Positions 39,505 through 48,002 of a stretch of DNA of 64,000 nucleotides are shown here, one piece after another (within the stretch, counting starts at the first letter, position 1; the number at the start of each line of letters is the position of its first letter). Under the pieces are notes generated by a model. The model worked only from the letters and a program-made list of their open reading frames with translations. It did not search any database and was not told where the DNA came from. Source of the DNA: Clostridia bacterium (GTDB lineage: Bacteria > Bacillota > DAOUPZ01); contig DAOUPZ010000001.1 in NCBI GenBank assembly GCA_030625885.1, forward strand, positions 124,001 to 188,000. The letters are read 5' to 3'. The translations under genes were made by a program, and so were the position numbers.

Positions 39505-40914
39505 CTAAATAGTAAAATATGAGTCGTAATCATAAGATAGTCCTTTAGGATGGTAAAGACCTTCTTCTTGAGAAAAAACATAGTTTTTCCTCAATGGCGC
39601 TATATTATCATTAATATAGCGTAAGGATTTGATAAGTTGATTAATATCCTTTTTATTGTTATACATACCAAAGCTAATTCGTACTAAACCAGGCATTTTT
39701 TCGAGTTGGTGGTTGGTTTTATAATAAGCCAGTTGCTGTATTTCTTGAGGTGTCAGCTTCAATAATCGATGTAAATAGGGCTGAGCGCAAAAGCAGCCAT
39801 TTCTTACACCGATACCGGCTTCATAGGATAAAAAGGCGGCAAGAAGACTATCGGATATATTTTTAAGACTGAAGGCGATAACGCCGACACGATTTTTTTC
39901 TTTTGAATTGGTAGAGCCATAAAGGGTTGATCCCTTTATTTTTTTTAATTCTGAAATGGCGTAAGTGGTTAGTTCTTGTTCATGGTTAGCAATGTTTTTC
40001 ATATCCAAGTGCTTTAAAACTTTTAAAGCACTACTTAAAGCGACAGCGCCTATAACATTGGGGGAACCGGCTTCTTCACGGTCAGGTAATCCCGCCCATA
40101 TGACATGATTAGTTGTGACCACATCAATGGTTCCGCCCCCAACATATTCCGGGGGGGTCTTTAAAAAAGTTTCTTTGGGTCCGATTAATACCCCTGTACC
40201 AAAAGGCGCATACATTTTATGAGCAGAAAAAGCAAGATAATCAATATGGGCAGGATCGTCATTCGGGAGCATGGTAACTTTGCGGTGGGGGATTAATTGT
40301 GCCACATCGACAAGTAGTTGAGCCTGATATTCATGAACGATTTGTGCAATTCTATGAATATCATTTATCCAGCCGGTTACATTAGAAGCGCCAGTTAGCG
40401 TGACAAGTTTAACATGAGGATAATACTTTAGAAGTTTCTTCTCTAAATCTTGATGATCAAGTTTGCCTTGCTCATCAATGTCAATATGGATAGTGCGTGA
40501 TTTTTGACGCCAGGGAAGATCGTTAGAATGATGCTCCATTAAAGAGGTTAAAACAACATCGCTTTTTTGGAGATTAAGACGATATGAAAGTTTATTGATT
40601 GCTTCCGTTGCGTTTTTTCCCAAAATAACAACATTTTTGTCTGGATCCGCACCAACGAATGCGGTTATAAGTTGATGCGCATCATCATAAACTTTTGTTG
40701 AAAGCTGGGATTTGAATCCCGTTCCGCGATGAATACTGGAATACCACGGCATAAATTCATTAACAATATCCATAACATGTTGCAGGGGAGGCGTACTGGC
40801 AGCATTATCCAGGTTGATATAACGTGCTTTTTTTCCATTAGCTAGTGGAACTTTTTGGTCGATGCCTACGATATGCTTACGAATATTTTTTAATGTGAGC
40901 TTTTTGGACAGCAT
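39505..40914 (-). CDS. Class V aminotransferase, cysteine-desulfurase family
   Basis: The 469-residue PLP enzyme has NLDNAASTPPL, the PLP-lysine in AFSAHKMYAPFGTGVL and a Cys loop GIGVRNGCFCAQPY like SufS-type desulfurases. It is longer than SufS (about 410 residues), with an extended N terminus and C-terminal tail. No iron-sulfur assembly genes adjoin it, so the sulfur acceptor is unknown; selenocysteine lyase or another alpha,beta-eliminating activity is possible. RBS GGAGGTG. Confidence 0.85.
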   Translation of the reverse strand: MLSKKLTLKNIRKHIVGIDQKVPLANGKKARYINLDNAASTPPLQHVMDIVNEFMPWYSSIHRGTGFKSQLSTKVYDDAHQLITAFVGADPDKNVVILGKNATEAINKLSYRLNLQKSDVVLTSLMEHHSNDLPWRQKSRTIHIDIDEQGKLDHQDLEKKLLKYYPHVKLVTLTGASNVTGWINDIHRIAQIVHEYQAQLLVDVAQLIPHRKVTMLPNDDPAHIDYLAFSAHKMYAPFGTGVLIGPKETFLKTPPEYVGGGTIDVVTTNHVIWAGLPDREEAGSPNVIGAVALSSALKVLKHLDMKNIANHEQELTTYAISELKKIKGSTLYGSTNSKEKNRVGVIAFSLKNISDSLLAAFLSYEAGIGVRNGCFCAQPYLHRLLKLTPQEIQQLAYYKTNHQLEKMPGLVRISFGMYNNKKDINQLIKSLRYINDNIAPLRKNYVFSQEEGLYHPKGLSYDYDSYFTI

Positions 40915-41105
40915 ATTTTCACCTCCAAATGAACACGATTGATTTTATATTTTACGTTAAGGAATATAAAAAGTGAGAGAAAAAAGAAGGTGAAAGAGGA
41001 AAATAATATTATATAATGGAATTTAACGGAAATCATGATATAATTTACTTTTTTGTGGGATACTTAATATAGGAATTAATCTAAATATGAGGAGGTAAAT
41101 AATAT

Positions 41106-41609
41106 ATGCGACGCTTGACATGTTATTCAGTATCAGGGGGGAAAAATTCATTGCGTTATCTGTACAAGACGGTTAGTTTGTGGCGTACAATTATTAATTT
41201 TATAATTATTTCCTTGGGGCGGGTTTCTCCATCATTTGAATTTAAGAATTGGCTATATCGTCTGATGGGAATGAAGATCGGAAAAAATGTGTCATTAGGT
41301 CTTATGGTTATGATTGATGTCTTTTTTCCAGAAGAAATCGAAGTGGGTGATAATACGATTGTCGGTTATAATACGACTCTTTTAGCTCATGAATATTTAG
41401 TTCCCGAGTGGCGCAAAGGTAAAGTGAAAATTGGGAAAAATGTTTTGATTGGCGCGAATAGCACCATTTTGGCAGGTATAGAAATTGGAGATAATGCTGT
41501 AATTTCTGCGTGTTCACTTGTAAATAAAGATGTTTCGCCGGGTTCTTTTGTCGGTGGCGTACCTGTGAGGCCTATCATCAAGGAGGAAGTTCATGAAATT
41601 AATGGATAA
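41106..41609 (+). CDS. Left-handed beta-helix acyltransferase
   Basis: The 167-residue protein has hexapeptide repeats (IGKNVSLGLMVMIDV, VGDNTIVGYNTTLLAHEY, IGKNVLIGANSTILAGIEIG, IGDNAVISACSLVNKDV) and ends with the usual GVPVRPI loop. It acetylates or acylates a small molecule or sugar. The N-terminal 40 residues contain a hydrophobic helix. The next gene overlaps by 17 bases. Confidence 0.85.
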   Translation: MRRLTCYSVSGGKNSLRYLYKTVSLWRTIINFIIISLGRVSPSFEFKNWLYRLMGMKIGKNVSLGLMVMIDVFFPEEIEVGDNTIVGYNTTLLAHEYLVPEWRKGKVKIGKNVLIGANSTILAGIEIGDNAVISACSLVNKDVSPGSFVGGVPVRPIIKEEVHEING

Positions 41610-42186
41610 AAAGGTTTTAATGAGCTTAATGATTATAAACCTATTGGGCAGTATTTATGGCTTTTACTGGTACCAAGAACAGTTAGCTGTAACACCATGG
41701 TATTTATGGATTTTTACTCCGGATTGTCCGTTATTTGCATTGTTTTTTGTTTTTGTCTTAATGGGCTTTTTGTTAAACAAAAGAAGTAATATTTTGGAAA
41801 CTCTAACGTGGATGGGGCTCATTAAATATGGGATATGGACTATTTTTGTAATTAGCCTATTTTTCTATGCGGTTTTTAAGCAAAGTTTGCAAGTTTCTGG
41901 TCAATTTTTAGTAGAGGAAACGGCTCTGTTAATTTCACATATTGGCATGTTTATTGAAGGCTGTATTCTAACTAGATACCTGAAACTGACTCGAATTAAT
42001 GTGTTGATTACCGGAATATGGTTTCTGCTTTCGGATGTATTAGATTATGGCGTAGAGGTTTACCCGTGGCTGCCATATCAACCTCATTATCATATAATAA
42101 AAGGAGAGGCAATCATTTCCACTATTTTATTGTGGGTCATTCTATTTATTATGTTTGAGTATAGGCGGGATCGGGTTAGAAATTAA
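41593..42186 (+). CDS. DUF1405 family membrane protein
   Basis: The 197-residue protein has about six helices with the family-typical NLLGSIYGFYWY, TPWYLWIFTPDCP and LLSDVLDYGVEVYPWLP. Function is unknown. The RBS AGGAGGAAG lies inside the end of the acyltransferase gene, indicating translational coupling. Confidence 0.85.
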   Translation: MKLMDKKVLMSLMIINLLGSIYGFYWYQEQLAVTPWYLWIFTPDCPLFALFFVFVLMGFLLNKRSNILETLTWMGLIKYGIWTIFVISLFFYAVFKQSLQVSGQFLVEETALLISHIGMFIEGCILTRYLKLTRINVLITGIWFLLSDVLDYGVEVYPWLPYQPHYHIIKGEAIISTILLWVILFIMFEYRRDRVRN

Positions 42187-42207
42187 AAAGCAAAAGGAGA
42201 AGAGAAG

Positions 42208-42714
42208 ATGAAAATTGGAGTGATTTCTGATACGCATATTCCCATGCGGGTAAAATCATTGCCTCCAGCGATATTTGAAGTTTTGGAGGGGGTAGAACTT
42301 ATTCTTCATGCGGGAGATATCGTGTCTGAAAATGTATTAATAGATTTGAAGGCGATAGCGCCTTTGGAGGCGGTATCAGGCAATGTAGATCCTTTTGAGC
42401 TGCAAGCAAAATTACCTCGTAAAAAAATACTAAACCTAAATGGTTTTCGTATAGGTCTTATTCACGGGGATGGAAGAAGCGGAAAAACGTCTCAAAAAAC
42501 ATCTGAACGGGTACTCAATGCCTTTGAAGGTGAAAATGTTGATGTGATTGTTTTTGGCCACAGCCATAAGCCATTTAATGAACGGCGAGATGGTATTTTG
42601 CTTTTTAATCCTGGATCTCTGACAGATCCTCGTAGACAACCTAAACCTTCATATGGTATTATTCATTTGGACGAAACAATTAGGGGAGAAATTTTCTATA
42701 TGGAGCGGGATTGA
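42208..42714 (+). CDS. Metallophosphoesterase, MJ0936/YfcE family
   Basis: The 168-residue enzyme has the full set of dimetal motifs: ISDTHIP, LHAGDIV, SGNVDP, LIHGDG and VFGHSHKP, followed by NPGSLTDPR. It hydrolyses phosphodiesters of unknown identity. Tight spacing after DUF1405 and RBS AAGGAGAAGAG suggest one operon from 41106 to 43222. Confidence 0.9.
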   Translation: MKIGVISDTHIPMRVKSLPPAIFEVLEGVELILHAGDIVSENVLIDLKAIAPLEAVSGNVDPFELQAKLPRKKILNLNGFRIGLIHGDGRSGKTSQKTSERVLNAFEGENVDVIVFGHSHKPFNERRDGILLFNPGSLTDPRRQPKPSYGIIHLDETIRGEIFYMERD

Positions 42715-42763
42715 GAGAGAAGGAGAACTGAGAACTAAAACAAAGATAGGAGAGATATACAAG

Positions 42764-43222
42764 ATGATATTAATCAGTGCATGCTTAGTAGGGATTGACT
42801 GTCGATATAATGGTGAAGGTAATTTAGTACCAGAGCTTAAAAAGTTAGTCGAAAAAGGGATGGCTATTCCCGTATGCCCGGAACAATTGGGTGGATTGAC
42901 CACGCCTCGAGAGCCTTGTGAAATTACTGTTGAAGCTGATAATCAAAAAGAGCAAAAAGTAATAACCCAAGATGGACAGGATGTTACTTTTAACTTTAAA
43001 AAAGGGGCAGAAGAAACCTTGAAAATTGCTCAAATGGCAGATGTAACGTGTGCTTTATTTAAGGAACGCAGCCCTTCATGTGGCAGCAATAAAATTTACA
43101 ATGGAAAATTTGAGGGAAAATTAATTCCGGGGCAAGGATTAGCGACACAAATATTGAAAAAAAGTGGGATAAGTGTTTTTTCTGAGGAAGATATGAATGC
43201 ATTTTATGAGTATATTAGATAA
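42764..43222 (+). CDS. DUF523 domain protein
   Basis: The 152-residue protein begins ILISACLVGIDCRYNGEGN and has PVCPEQLGGLTTPREP and LFKERSPSCGSNKIY, the three cysteine-bearing motifs of DUF523. The arrangement suggests metal or iron-sulfur binding, and relatives are linked to tRNA thio-modification enzymes, but no reaction is proven. The ATG at 42764 follows TAGGAGAGA; an upstream frame overlapping the phosphoesterase is rejected. Confidence 0.87.
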   Translation: MILISACLVGIDCRYNGEGNLVPELKKLVEKGMAIPVCPEQLGGLTTPREPCEITVEADNQKEQKVITQDGQDVTFNFKKGAEETLKIAQMADVTCALFKERSPSCGSNKIYNGKFEGKLIPGQGLATQILKKSGISVFSEEDMNAFYEYIR

Positions 43223-43255
43223 AAAATTCCCTGTTTGGCAGGGACTTTTTTATTT
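43220..43255 (+). terminator. Intrinsic terminator
   Basis: TCCCTG tttgg CAGGGA followed by CTTTTTTATTTT. Confidence 0.82.
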
Positions 43256-43346
43256 TAGGGGAATTTAATATATTTATGCGTTATAGGTAATCTAAAATTA
43301 TTATAGCAATTATCATTACAGTTTTCGTAAATTGGAGGAAGATTTC

Positions 43347-44951
43347 ATGGTGAAGAAACAATCATTTTTAAAAGGTGTATTGATATTAGGGATTGCTGGT
43401 ATAGTAATTAAAATACTAGGGGCATTTTATCGTATTCCTCTCATTCGTATGATTGGAGATACGGGTATTGGTTACTATCAAACAGCGTACCCGATATATG
43501 TTTTGTTATTGGTAGCGGCAACTGCAGGACTGCCTACTGCAATTTCTAAAATGGTTTCAGAGAGAACGGCTTTAGGGGATCATCGTGGTGCACATCGAAT
43601 ATTTCAGGTTTCATTGATAACACTTTTGGGGATTGGTATTTTTACTTGTACAATCTTATTATTGACCGCTCGTCCGTTGGTTAATAGGCTCGGTAATCCA
43701 TTGGCTTATTATTCCATGATCAGTTTAGCACCTGCATTATTTTTTGGCTCTACGATGGCGGCTTTTCGTGGTTATTTTCAAGGGTTACAATCTATGGTGC
43801 CTACTGCTGTTTCCCAAGTTGTGGAACAACTTGGGCGTACGATTGGTGGTTTAATTTTAGCCTACATCTTATTAGCAAGAGGGCTGGAATGGGCCGCTGC
43901 AGGCGCTACTTTTGCAGCAACTATTGGGGCGATTTGTGGGACGATTATTATTGTTTTGATTTATCTAAAGCGCCGCAAAGGAATTTTAGAAGATGTAGCT
44001 CAATCAACCTCTGAAACAACCCTTGGTTCAACTAAAAATATTATATATCGTTTGATGACGATCGCAATTCCTATTACTTTAGGGGCATCTGTAATGCCGA
44101 TTATGAATAATATAGATGTAGCCATTGTTATGCGTCGGCTTCAAGTAGCGGGCTTTTCCGTTGCAGAATCTAACGCATTATATGGGCAGCTTACGGGTAT
44201 GGCTCAAACACTAATTAATTTACCGCAAGTGATTACAATGGCCTTAGCAACAAGTCTGGTACCTGCTATTTCTGAGGCTATGGCAAAAAATAATTTACTT
44301 TCTGTTCAAAAAAATACATTATCCGGATTGCGTATTAATATTCTTTTAGGTCTTCCAGCAGCAGTAGGATTGATTATTCTTGCAGACCCAATTATTTTGA
44401 TGCTTTATAATTCTTCTGAAGCCAGTGCGGGAATTGCTTTACAAACATTAGCTATGGGTGTTATATTTCTGATGTTAATCCAAACGTTAACAGGTATTTT
44501 ACAGGGAATCGGTAAGCCTGGTGTACCAGTAAAAAACTTGATGATTGGAGCATTATGTAAAGTTGTTGTTACCTATACATTAACCGGTATAGCGGTATTT
44601 AATATTAAAGGAGCAGCGTTAGGAACTGTAATGGGATATGTTGTAGCGGCAACATTAAATTATTTCGCAGTAAAGAAGTATACAAAAATAAAAATAAAAT
44701 GGCTGGATATGATTGTAAAACCATTGCTTGGTGTTAGTCTAATGGCCATTGTTGTTTTACTTGTTTATCATCAATTAATTACTATAGGTGGTAATACAGT
44801 TGCAACAGCTATAGCTATTGTAGGAGGAGGAATGGTTTATGGTTTAGTTCTTTTATATAGCGGTAGCATAACATCACAAGATTTTGATATGTTGCCTAAA
44901 GGTAAATGGATGGTAGATGTTCTAAAAAAGGCTAAGCTTTTAAAAGATTAA
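43347..44951 (+). CDS. spoVB: SpoVB-like polysaccharide/lipid flippase (MOP superfamily)
   Basis: The 534-residue membrane protein has about fourteen helices and MviN/MATE-like features: GVLILGIAGIVIKILGAFYR, GDTGIGYYQTAYPIY and AFRGYFQGLQSMVPTAVSQV. Sporulating Firmicutes carry several such paralogues; SpoVB takes part in cortex peptidoglycan precursor translocation. It could equally be a general Amj/MurJ-class lipid II flippase. The ATG at 43347 is preceded by GGAGG; an in-frame TTG upstream is part of the RBS region. Confidence 0.85.
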   Translation: MVKKQSFLKGVLILGIAGIVIKILGAFYRIPLIRMIGDTGIGYYQTAYPIYVLLLVAATAGLPTAISKMVSERTALGDHRGAHRIFQVSLITLLGIGIFTCTILLLTARPLVNRLGNPLAYYSMISLAPALFFGSTMAAFRGYFQGLQSMVPTAVSQVVEQLGRTIGGLILAYILLARGLEWAAAGATFAATIGAICGTIIIVLIYLKRRKGILEDVAQSTSETTLGSTKNIIYRLMTIAIPITLGASVMPIMNNIDVAIVMRRLQVAGFSVAESNALYGQLTGMAQTLINLPQVITMALATSLVPAISEAMAKNNLLSVQKNTLSGLRINILLGLPAAVGLIILADPIILMLYNSSEASAGIALQTLAMGVIFLMLIQTLTGILQGIGKPGVPVKNLMIGALCKVVVTYTLTGIAVFNIKGAALGTVMGYVVAATLNYFAVKKYTKIKIKWLDMIVKPLLGVSLMAIVVLLVYHQLITIGGNTVATAIAIVGGGMVYGLVLLYSGSITSQDFDMLPKGKWMVDVLKKAKLLKD

Positions 44952-45132
44952 ATATATTAGAAAAACAGCTTTACTTTTTTTAGAGGGAAGAGTGAAGATG
45001 GAAGAAAAAGATTATAATACGGGGCATGATTTGCCTTATTTGATATAAAGCTTATATTTTTGTTACTATAATAAAAACCATTTGCATATATTTGATAATA
45101 AAACCATTTTTATGTTCTTAGAGAGAGGGTAA

Positions 45133-45636
45133 ATGCAAATGGTCGATCAAAATGAAAACGTTAATACGGATTCTAATCCTTCCTATTGCAACAAGAAAGT
45201 AGTAATCAACCCTAAAGCACTCTTAATAGAAGAGTTTATTTTTAATGATGTTAATAACTTAAATACATTATTGACACAAATGGTTAATTCATATCGTTTG
45301 TTGGTCGGAGCAGCTGAAGAATTTAATCGAATTTCGTTTGCTAGTAAAGATGATGTGGATGATGCAGTTGCTAGAGCTGATGAATTGGGAGATTTGCTTG
45401 ATGATGTGGTTCAGGTATTAGGCATAAAAACCAGACGTTTTTTGCGGTTGGTTAGTAGAAAAGATATTCTGCGAATTTTGCTAAATGAAGAAGTCGATGC
45501 TTTAGAGCGAATAAAACAAAAGCAAAAGTCAAACCCAAACCCAAATCCTGTAAACAATTCTAGTGAGGGAGATATTGAATTTGAATTTACCCAGAAAATA
45601 CAGGAAGAATCTGATGATGAGTTAAATGAAGATTAA
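45133..45636 (+). CDS. Hypothetical acidic protein
   Basis: The 167-residue soluble protein is not recognised. A central helical segment (about 33-120) includes LNTLLTQMVNSYRLLVGAAE and an acidic pair DDVDDAVARADELGDLLDDV. The tail has an NPNPNP spacer and a strongly acidic end (EESDDELNED). GAGAGAGGG lies upstream. It is followed 30 bases later by a small membrane protein, perhaps co-transcribed. The design resembles spore-coat or adaptor proteins, but this is only an impression. Confidence 0.55.
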   Translation: MQMVDQNENVNTDSNPSYCNKKVVINPKALLIEEFIFNDVNNLNTLLTQMVNSYRLLVGAAEEFNRISFASKDDVDDAVARADELGDLLDDVVQVLGIKTRRFLRLVSRKDILRILLNEEVDALERIKQKQKSNPNPNPVNNSSEGDIEFEFTQKIQEESDDELNED

Positions 45637-45666
45637 TAAAACAATATAAAATGAGGTGAGAAAATA

Positions 45667-45879
45667 ATGGGGAAAATGTCTAAAGATGAAAAAAGAATAT
45701 GGATTAGAGAAATGCTTGCAACCTTTATAGCTGTGTTTATATGTAGTGTATTTGTAAAAAAAGTTTTTCATGGAAGCTTTATGTGGATTGATTCTTTACA
45801 ATTAGCAGGTACACTAGGTATTGGTATTCCTCTTGCCACAATTGGCATGCGTAAATTGTTTCATCGGAATAGGAAATAA
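45667..45879 (+). CDS. Small membrane protein (70 aa)
   Basis: The protein has a charged N terminus (KMSKDEKRIWIREML) and two hydrophobic helices (TFIAVFICSVFV and LAGTLGIGIPLATIGM), ending in a basic tail. ATGAGGTGAGAA supplies the RBS. Function unknown. Confidence 0.6.
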   Translation: MGKMSKDEKRIWIREMLATFIAVFICSVFVKKVFHGSFMWIDSLQLAGTLGIGIPLATIGMRKLFHRNRK

Positions 45880-46040
45880 TAGCTAAAAGCTTAAGGTTGA
45901 AAACTCCAGATAAAAACTGCAGTAGGTAGGTACTTCCCCTGTCTGCCCAAAACAGCCATAGGCTGTTTTTTAATAATATCAGCAATTATAAAAATTCTTT
46001 GAGGTATTTCTTTGAGCCTTTAGCCTTAAGTTTTTAGCTG
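45880..46040. repeat. Degenerate inverted repeat pair flanking a terminator
   Basis: TAGCTAAAAGCTTAAGG (45880-45896) and CCTTAAGTTTTTAGCTG (46024-46040) are near complements. Between them is AAAACAGCC ata GGCTGTTTTTT (45949-45971), a terminator for the small membrane protein gene. Related AGCTAAAGGCTGAAAGCTT text recurs near 1664 and 56034. Confidence 0.6.
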
Positions 46041-46063
46041 AAAGACGGGGATCGCCGCTTTTT

Positions 46064-46798
46064 TTAATCATTACGTTGTTTCCAGATATTATTATAATCA
46101 ATATTTTGTAAAGCCGTTAGCATTTTCGGATGGACATCAGGAAATTTCTTTTCTAAACATTTGATTAAATCTTTCATCTCTTCTCTTTTGGTGTGTTGAT
46201 CAAGGGGACAAGGGTTGGTGATGACAGGTAAATGTTCCTTGTTGATTACCGTGGTAATTGTTTTTTCCTTAACATATACGAGTGGCCGCATAATTGAAAG
46301 ATTTTTTTCTGTAAAATGGATATACGGATGAAAGGTACCCATTTTGCCTACGTAGAGGACGTTAAGGAGAAGGGTTTCAATGACATCGTCTGCATGATGA
46401 CCTAAAGCAACTTTATTGCAACCCATTTTTTGTGCTACTGTATTTAATGCACCACGACGTAATTTAGCACAGAGAGAGCAGGGGTTTTTGGCTTTTTTAT
46501 GATGAAAAACAATATCATAAATCTCTGTTTTTTCAGAATGAAAAGAAATATTATGTTGTTCGCAGAATGCAGCCAGCGGTTTTATATCTATTCCTAAACC
46601 CAGATCGATATGAATACCATGTAATTCATACGGAAATTGAGCATATTTGAGTAGATAGGAGAGCGTATATAAAAGGAAAATACTATCTTTACCCCCAGAA
46701 AGACCTAAAGCAATTTTATCACTAGGCTTAATCATTTCATAGTCTGAAATAGCACGACGTATATCATTTAGGAACCATTTGTTGTATGTTTTTTTCAA
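46064..46798 (-). CDS. ttcA: TtcA-like tRNA 2-thiocytidine synthetase (PP-loop ATPase)
   Basis: The 244-residue protein has the PP-loop LGLSGGKDSIF, two Cys-x2-Cys-type sites (NPCSLCAKLRRG and the cysteine of TNPCPLDQHTKRE), and GHHADDVIETLLLN. TtcA adds sulfur to C32 of tRNA using a [4Fe-4S] cluster held by the CxxC pair and a third cysteine. It starts at TTG with AAAGGAGGG upstream. Other PP-loop sulfur transferases are possible but the motif set fits TtcA best. Confidence 0.85.
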   Translation of the reverse strand: MKKTYNKWFLNDIRRAISDYEMIKPSDKIALGLSGGKDSIFLLYTLSYLLKYAQFPYELHGIHIDLGLGIDIKPLAAFCEQHNISFHSEKTEIYDIVFHHKKAKNPCSLCAKLRRGALNTVAQKMGCNKVALGHHADDVIETLLLNVLYVGKMGTFHPYIHFTEKNLSIMRPLVYVKEKTITTVINKEHLPVITNPCPLDQHTKREEMKDLIKCLEKKFPDVHPKMLTALQNIDYNNIWKQRND

Positions 46799-46820
46799 AA
46801 AAACCCTCCTTTAGATAAAT

Positions 46821-46855
46821 GGGGACACACCACACGTACTCCGTGGAATGTCCCG
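46821..46855 (+). repeat. REP-like palindromic element, copy 2
   Basis: GGGGACACACCAC ... GTGGAATGTCCC: outer GGGACA/TGTCCC and inner CCAC/GTGG both pair. It is 35 bases long like copy 1 (23706) and lies in the gap between ttcA and telA. Confidence 0.75.
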
Positions 46856-46869
46856 CTGTCTGAGAGATA

Positions 46870-47982
46870 TTATTTTTTTTCATAAGTCTTATTTTGAAAC
46901 TCAGACTGAATCTCATGTAATTTTTTGGTACCCTCTAAGCGTTTTTGCCGCATATCTTCCTGAATTTGTTTGGTCTCATCAATACCCTGCATGATTGTTT
47001 GCCATGTTTTTTCTAATGTTTCTATTTTGATTGAACTGCCGGAAGAAAGCTCTGCTGTTAGTTTGGATTGCATCGCTGTATTCTCGGCATTTCTGAGTAA
47101 CAGCTCATTAGTTTTTTCGTCAAGTGCGGCCATAGCCTTTGCCTGAACCGATTGCCTTTTTAAAGTAATGGATTGAATCAGGCATTGTTTGAATATAGGG
47201 AGTGTAATAATAAATGCCGAATTGATTTTGCGCACTAAATTATAATTTCCTTTTTGAATCAATTTAATCTGGGGCATCGTTTGCAGAGCAACATTTTTAG
47301 CGAGTTCCAAATCGTAGACGCGTTGCTCAATCATTTCAACCAATTGATAAGCATTGGATAAATTAACTTGATGGATTTGATCTGTAGACGTTTGTGCCTG
47401 GCGTTCAAATTCAGGGAGTAGGTTAGCTTTCAGATCATTAACAACCAGGTTACCAGCATAGATATACTTTTCCAGTAATTCGTAATAATCCATATTTTTG
47501 TGGAACATTTCCTCCAGTATTGCATTTGATTGTTTAATTTCCCCCTCATACTCTTTAAGATGAACATATACTTTATCTACTTCGCCGCCCATTGTATGAT
47601 ATTTTTTAAGTAATTCATCTACAGAATTTTTCGTTTTTTTCAAAAGTTTTTGCATAAGGCTTGGTTTCTTATCTTCAAAATCCTTGATGTCGAATTTATC
47701 CATTATTTTATTAAGCTGAGTTAAAAGCTTCCCAGAATCTTCTACAGAAGCGGTTTCCATGGAATGCAATATTTGATCAGCAAACTTCGATATTTCCTGT
47801 GCCGTATCTTGACCGTAATTGGTGATTGTCTCTACATTGTTTATATCTATTTGTTGTGCTAAGGCAGTTACTTCAGATGAAGTCTGTACCTTTAAAGCAA
47901 TGTCATTCTTCGTTTTTTCCAAACTAAAAGTTTCTTCCTGTTGATCAGTAGATCTGTTTGTTTCAGTTGAATTGTTTAACAT
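46870..47982 (-). CDS. telA: TelA/toxic anion resistance family protein
   Basis: The 370-residue, strongly helical protein has the family core: INNVETITNYGQDTAQEISK, LLKKTKNSVDELLKKYHTMG, SAFIITLPIFKQCLIQSITL and the final TWQTIMQGIDETKQIQED. TelA proteins go with TerD-type proteins and give tellurite and other stress resistance; the mechanism is unknown, and a role in remodelling complexes at the membrane was proposed. It lies just after the YceG gene on the same strand, divergent from the TerD operon. RBS AAAAGGGGGA. Confidence 0.9.
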   Translation of the reverse strand: MLNNSTETNRSTDQQEETFSLEKTKNDIALKVQTSSEVTALAQQIDINNVETITNYGQDTAQEISKFADQILHSMETASVEDSGKLLTQLNKIMDKFDIKDFEDKKPSLMQKLLKKTKNSVDELLKKYHTMGGEVDKVYVHLKEYEGEIKQSNAILEEMFHKNMDYYELLEKYIYAGNLVVNDLKANLLPEFERQAQTSTDQIHQVNLSNAYQLVEMIEQRVYDLELAKNVALQTMPQIKLIQKGNYNLVRKINSAFIITLPIFKQCLIQSITLKRQSVQAKAMAALDEKTNELLLRNAENTAMQSKLTAELSSGSSIKIETLEKTWQTIMQGIDETKQIQEDMRQKRLEGTKKLHEIQSEFQNKTYEKK

Positions 47983-48002
47983 GAGAATCCCCCTTTTTTA
48001 AT

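Noticed and set aside
42653-42763. Extended DUF523 start
   Set aside because: It overlaps the phosphoesterase gene in another frame and lacks family similarity; ATG 42764 has TAGGAG.
44998-45048. 16-codon ORF (MEEKDYNTGHDLPYLI) after AGAGGGAAGAG
   Set aside because: It has a possible RBS but is too short to support without conservation; could be a leader peptide.
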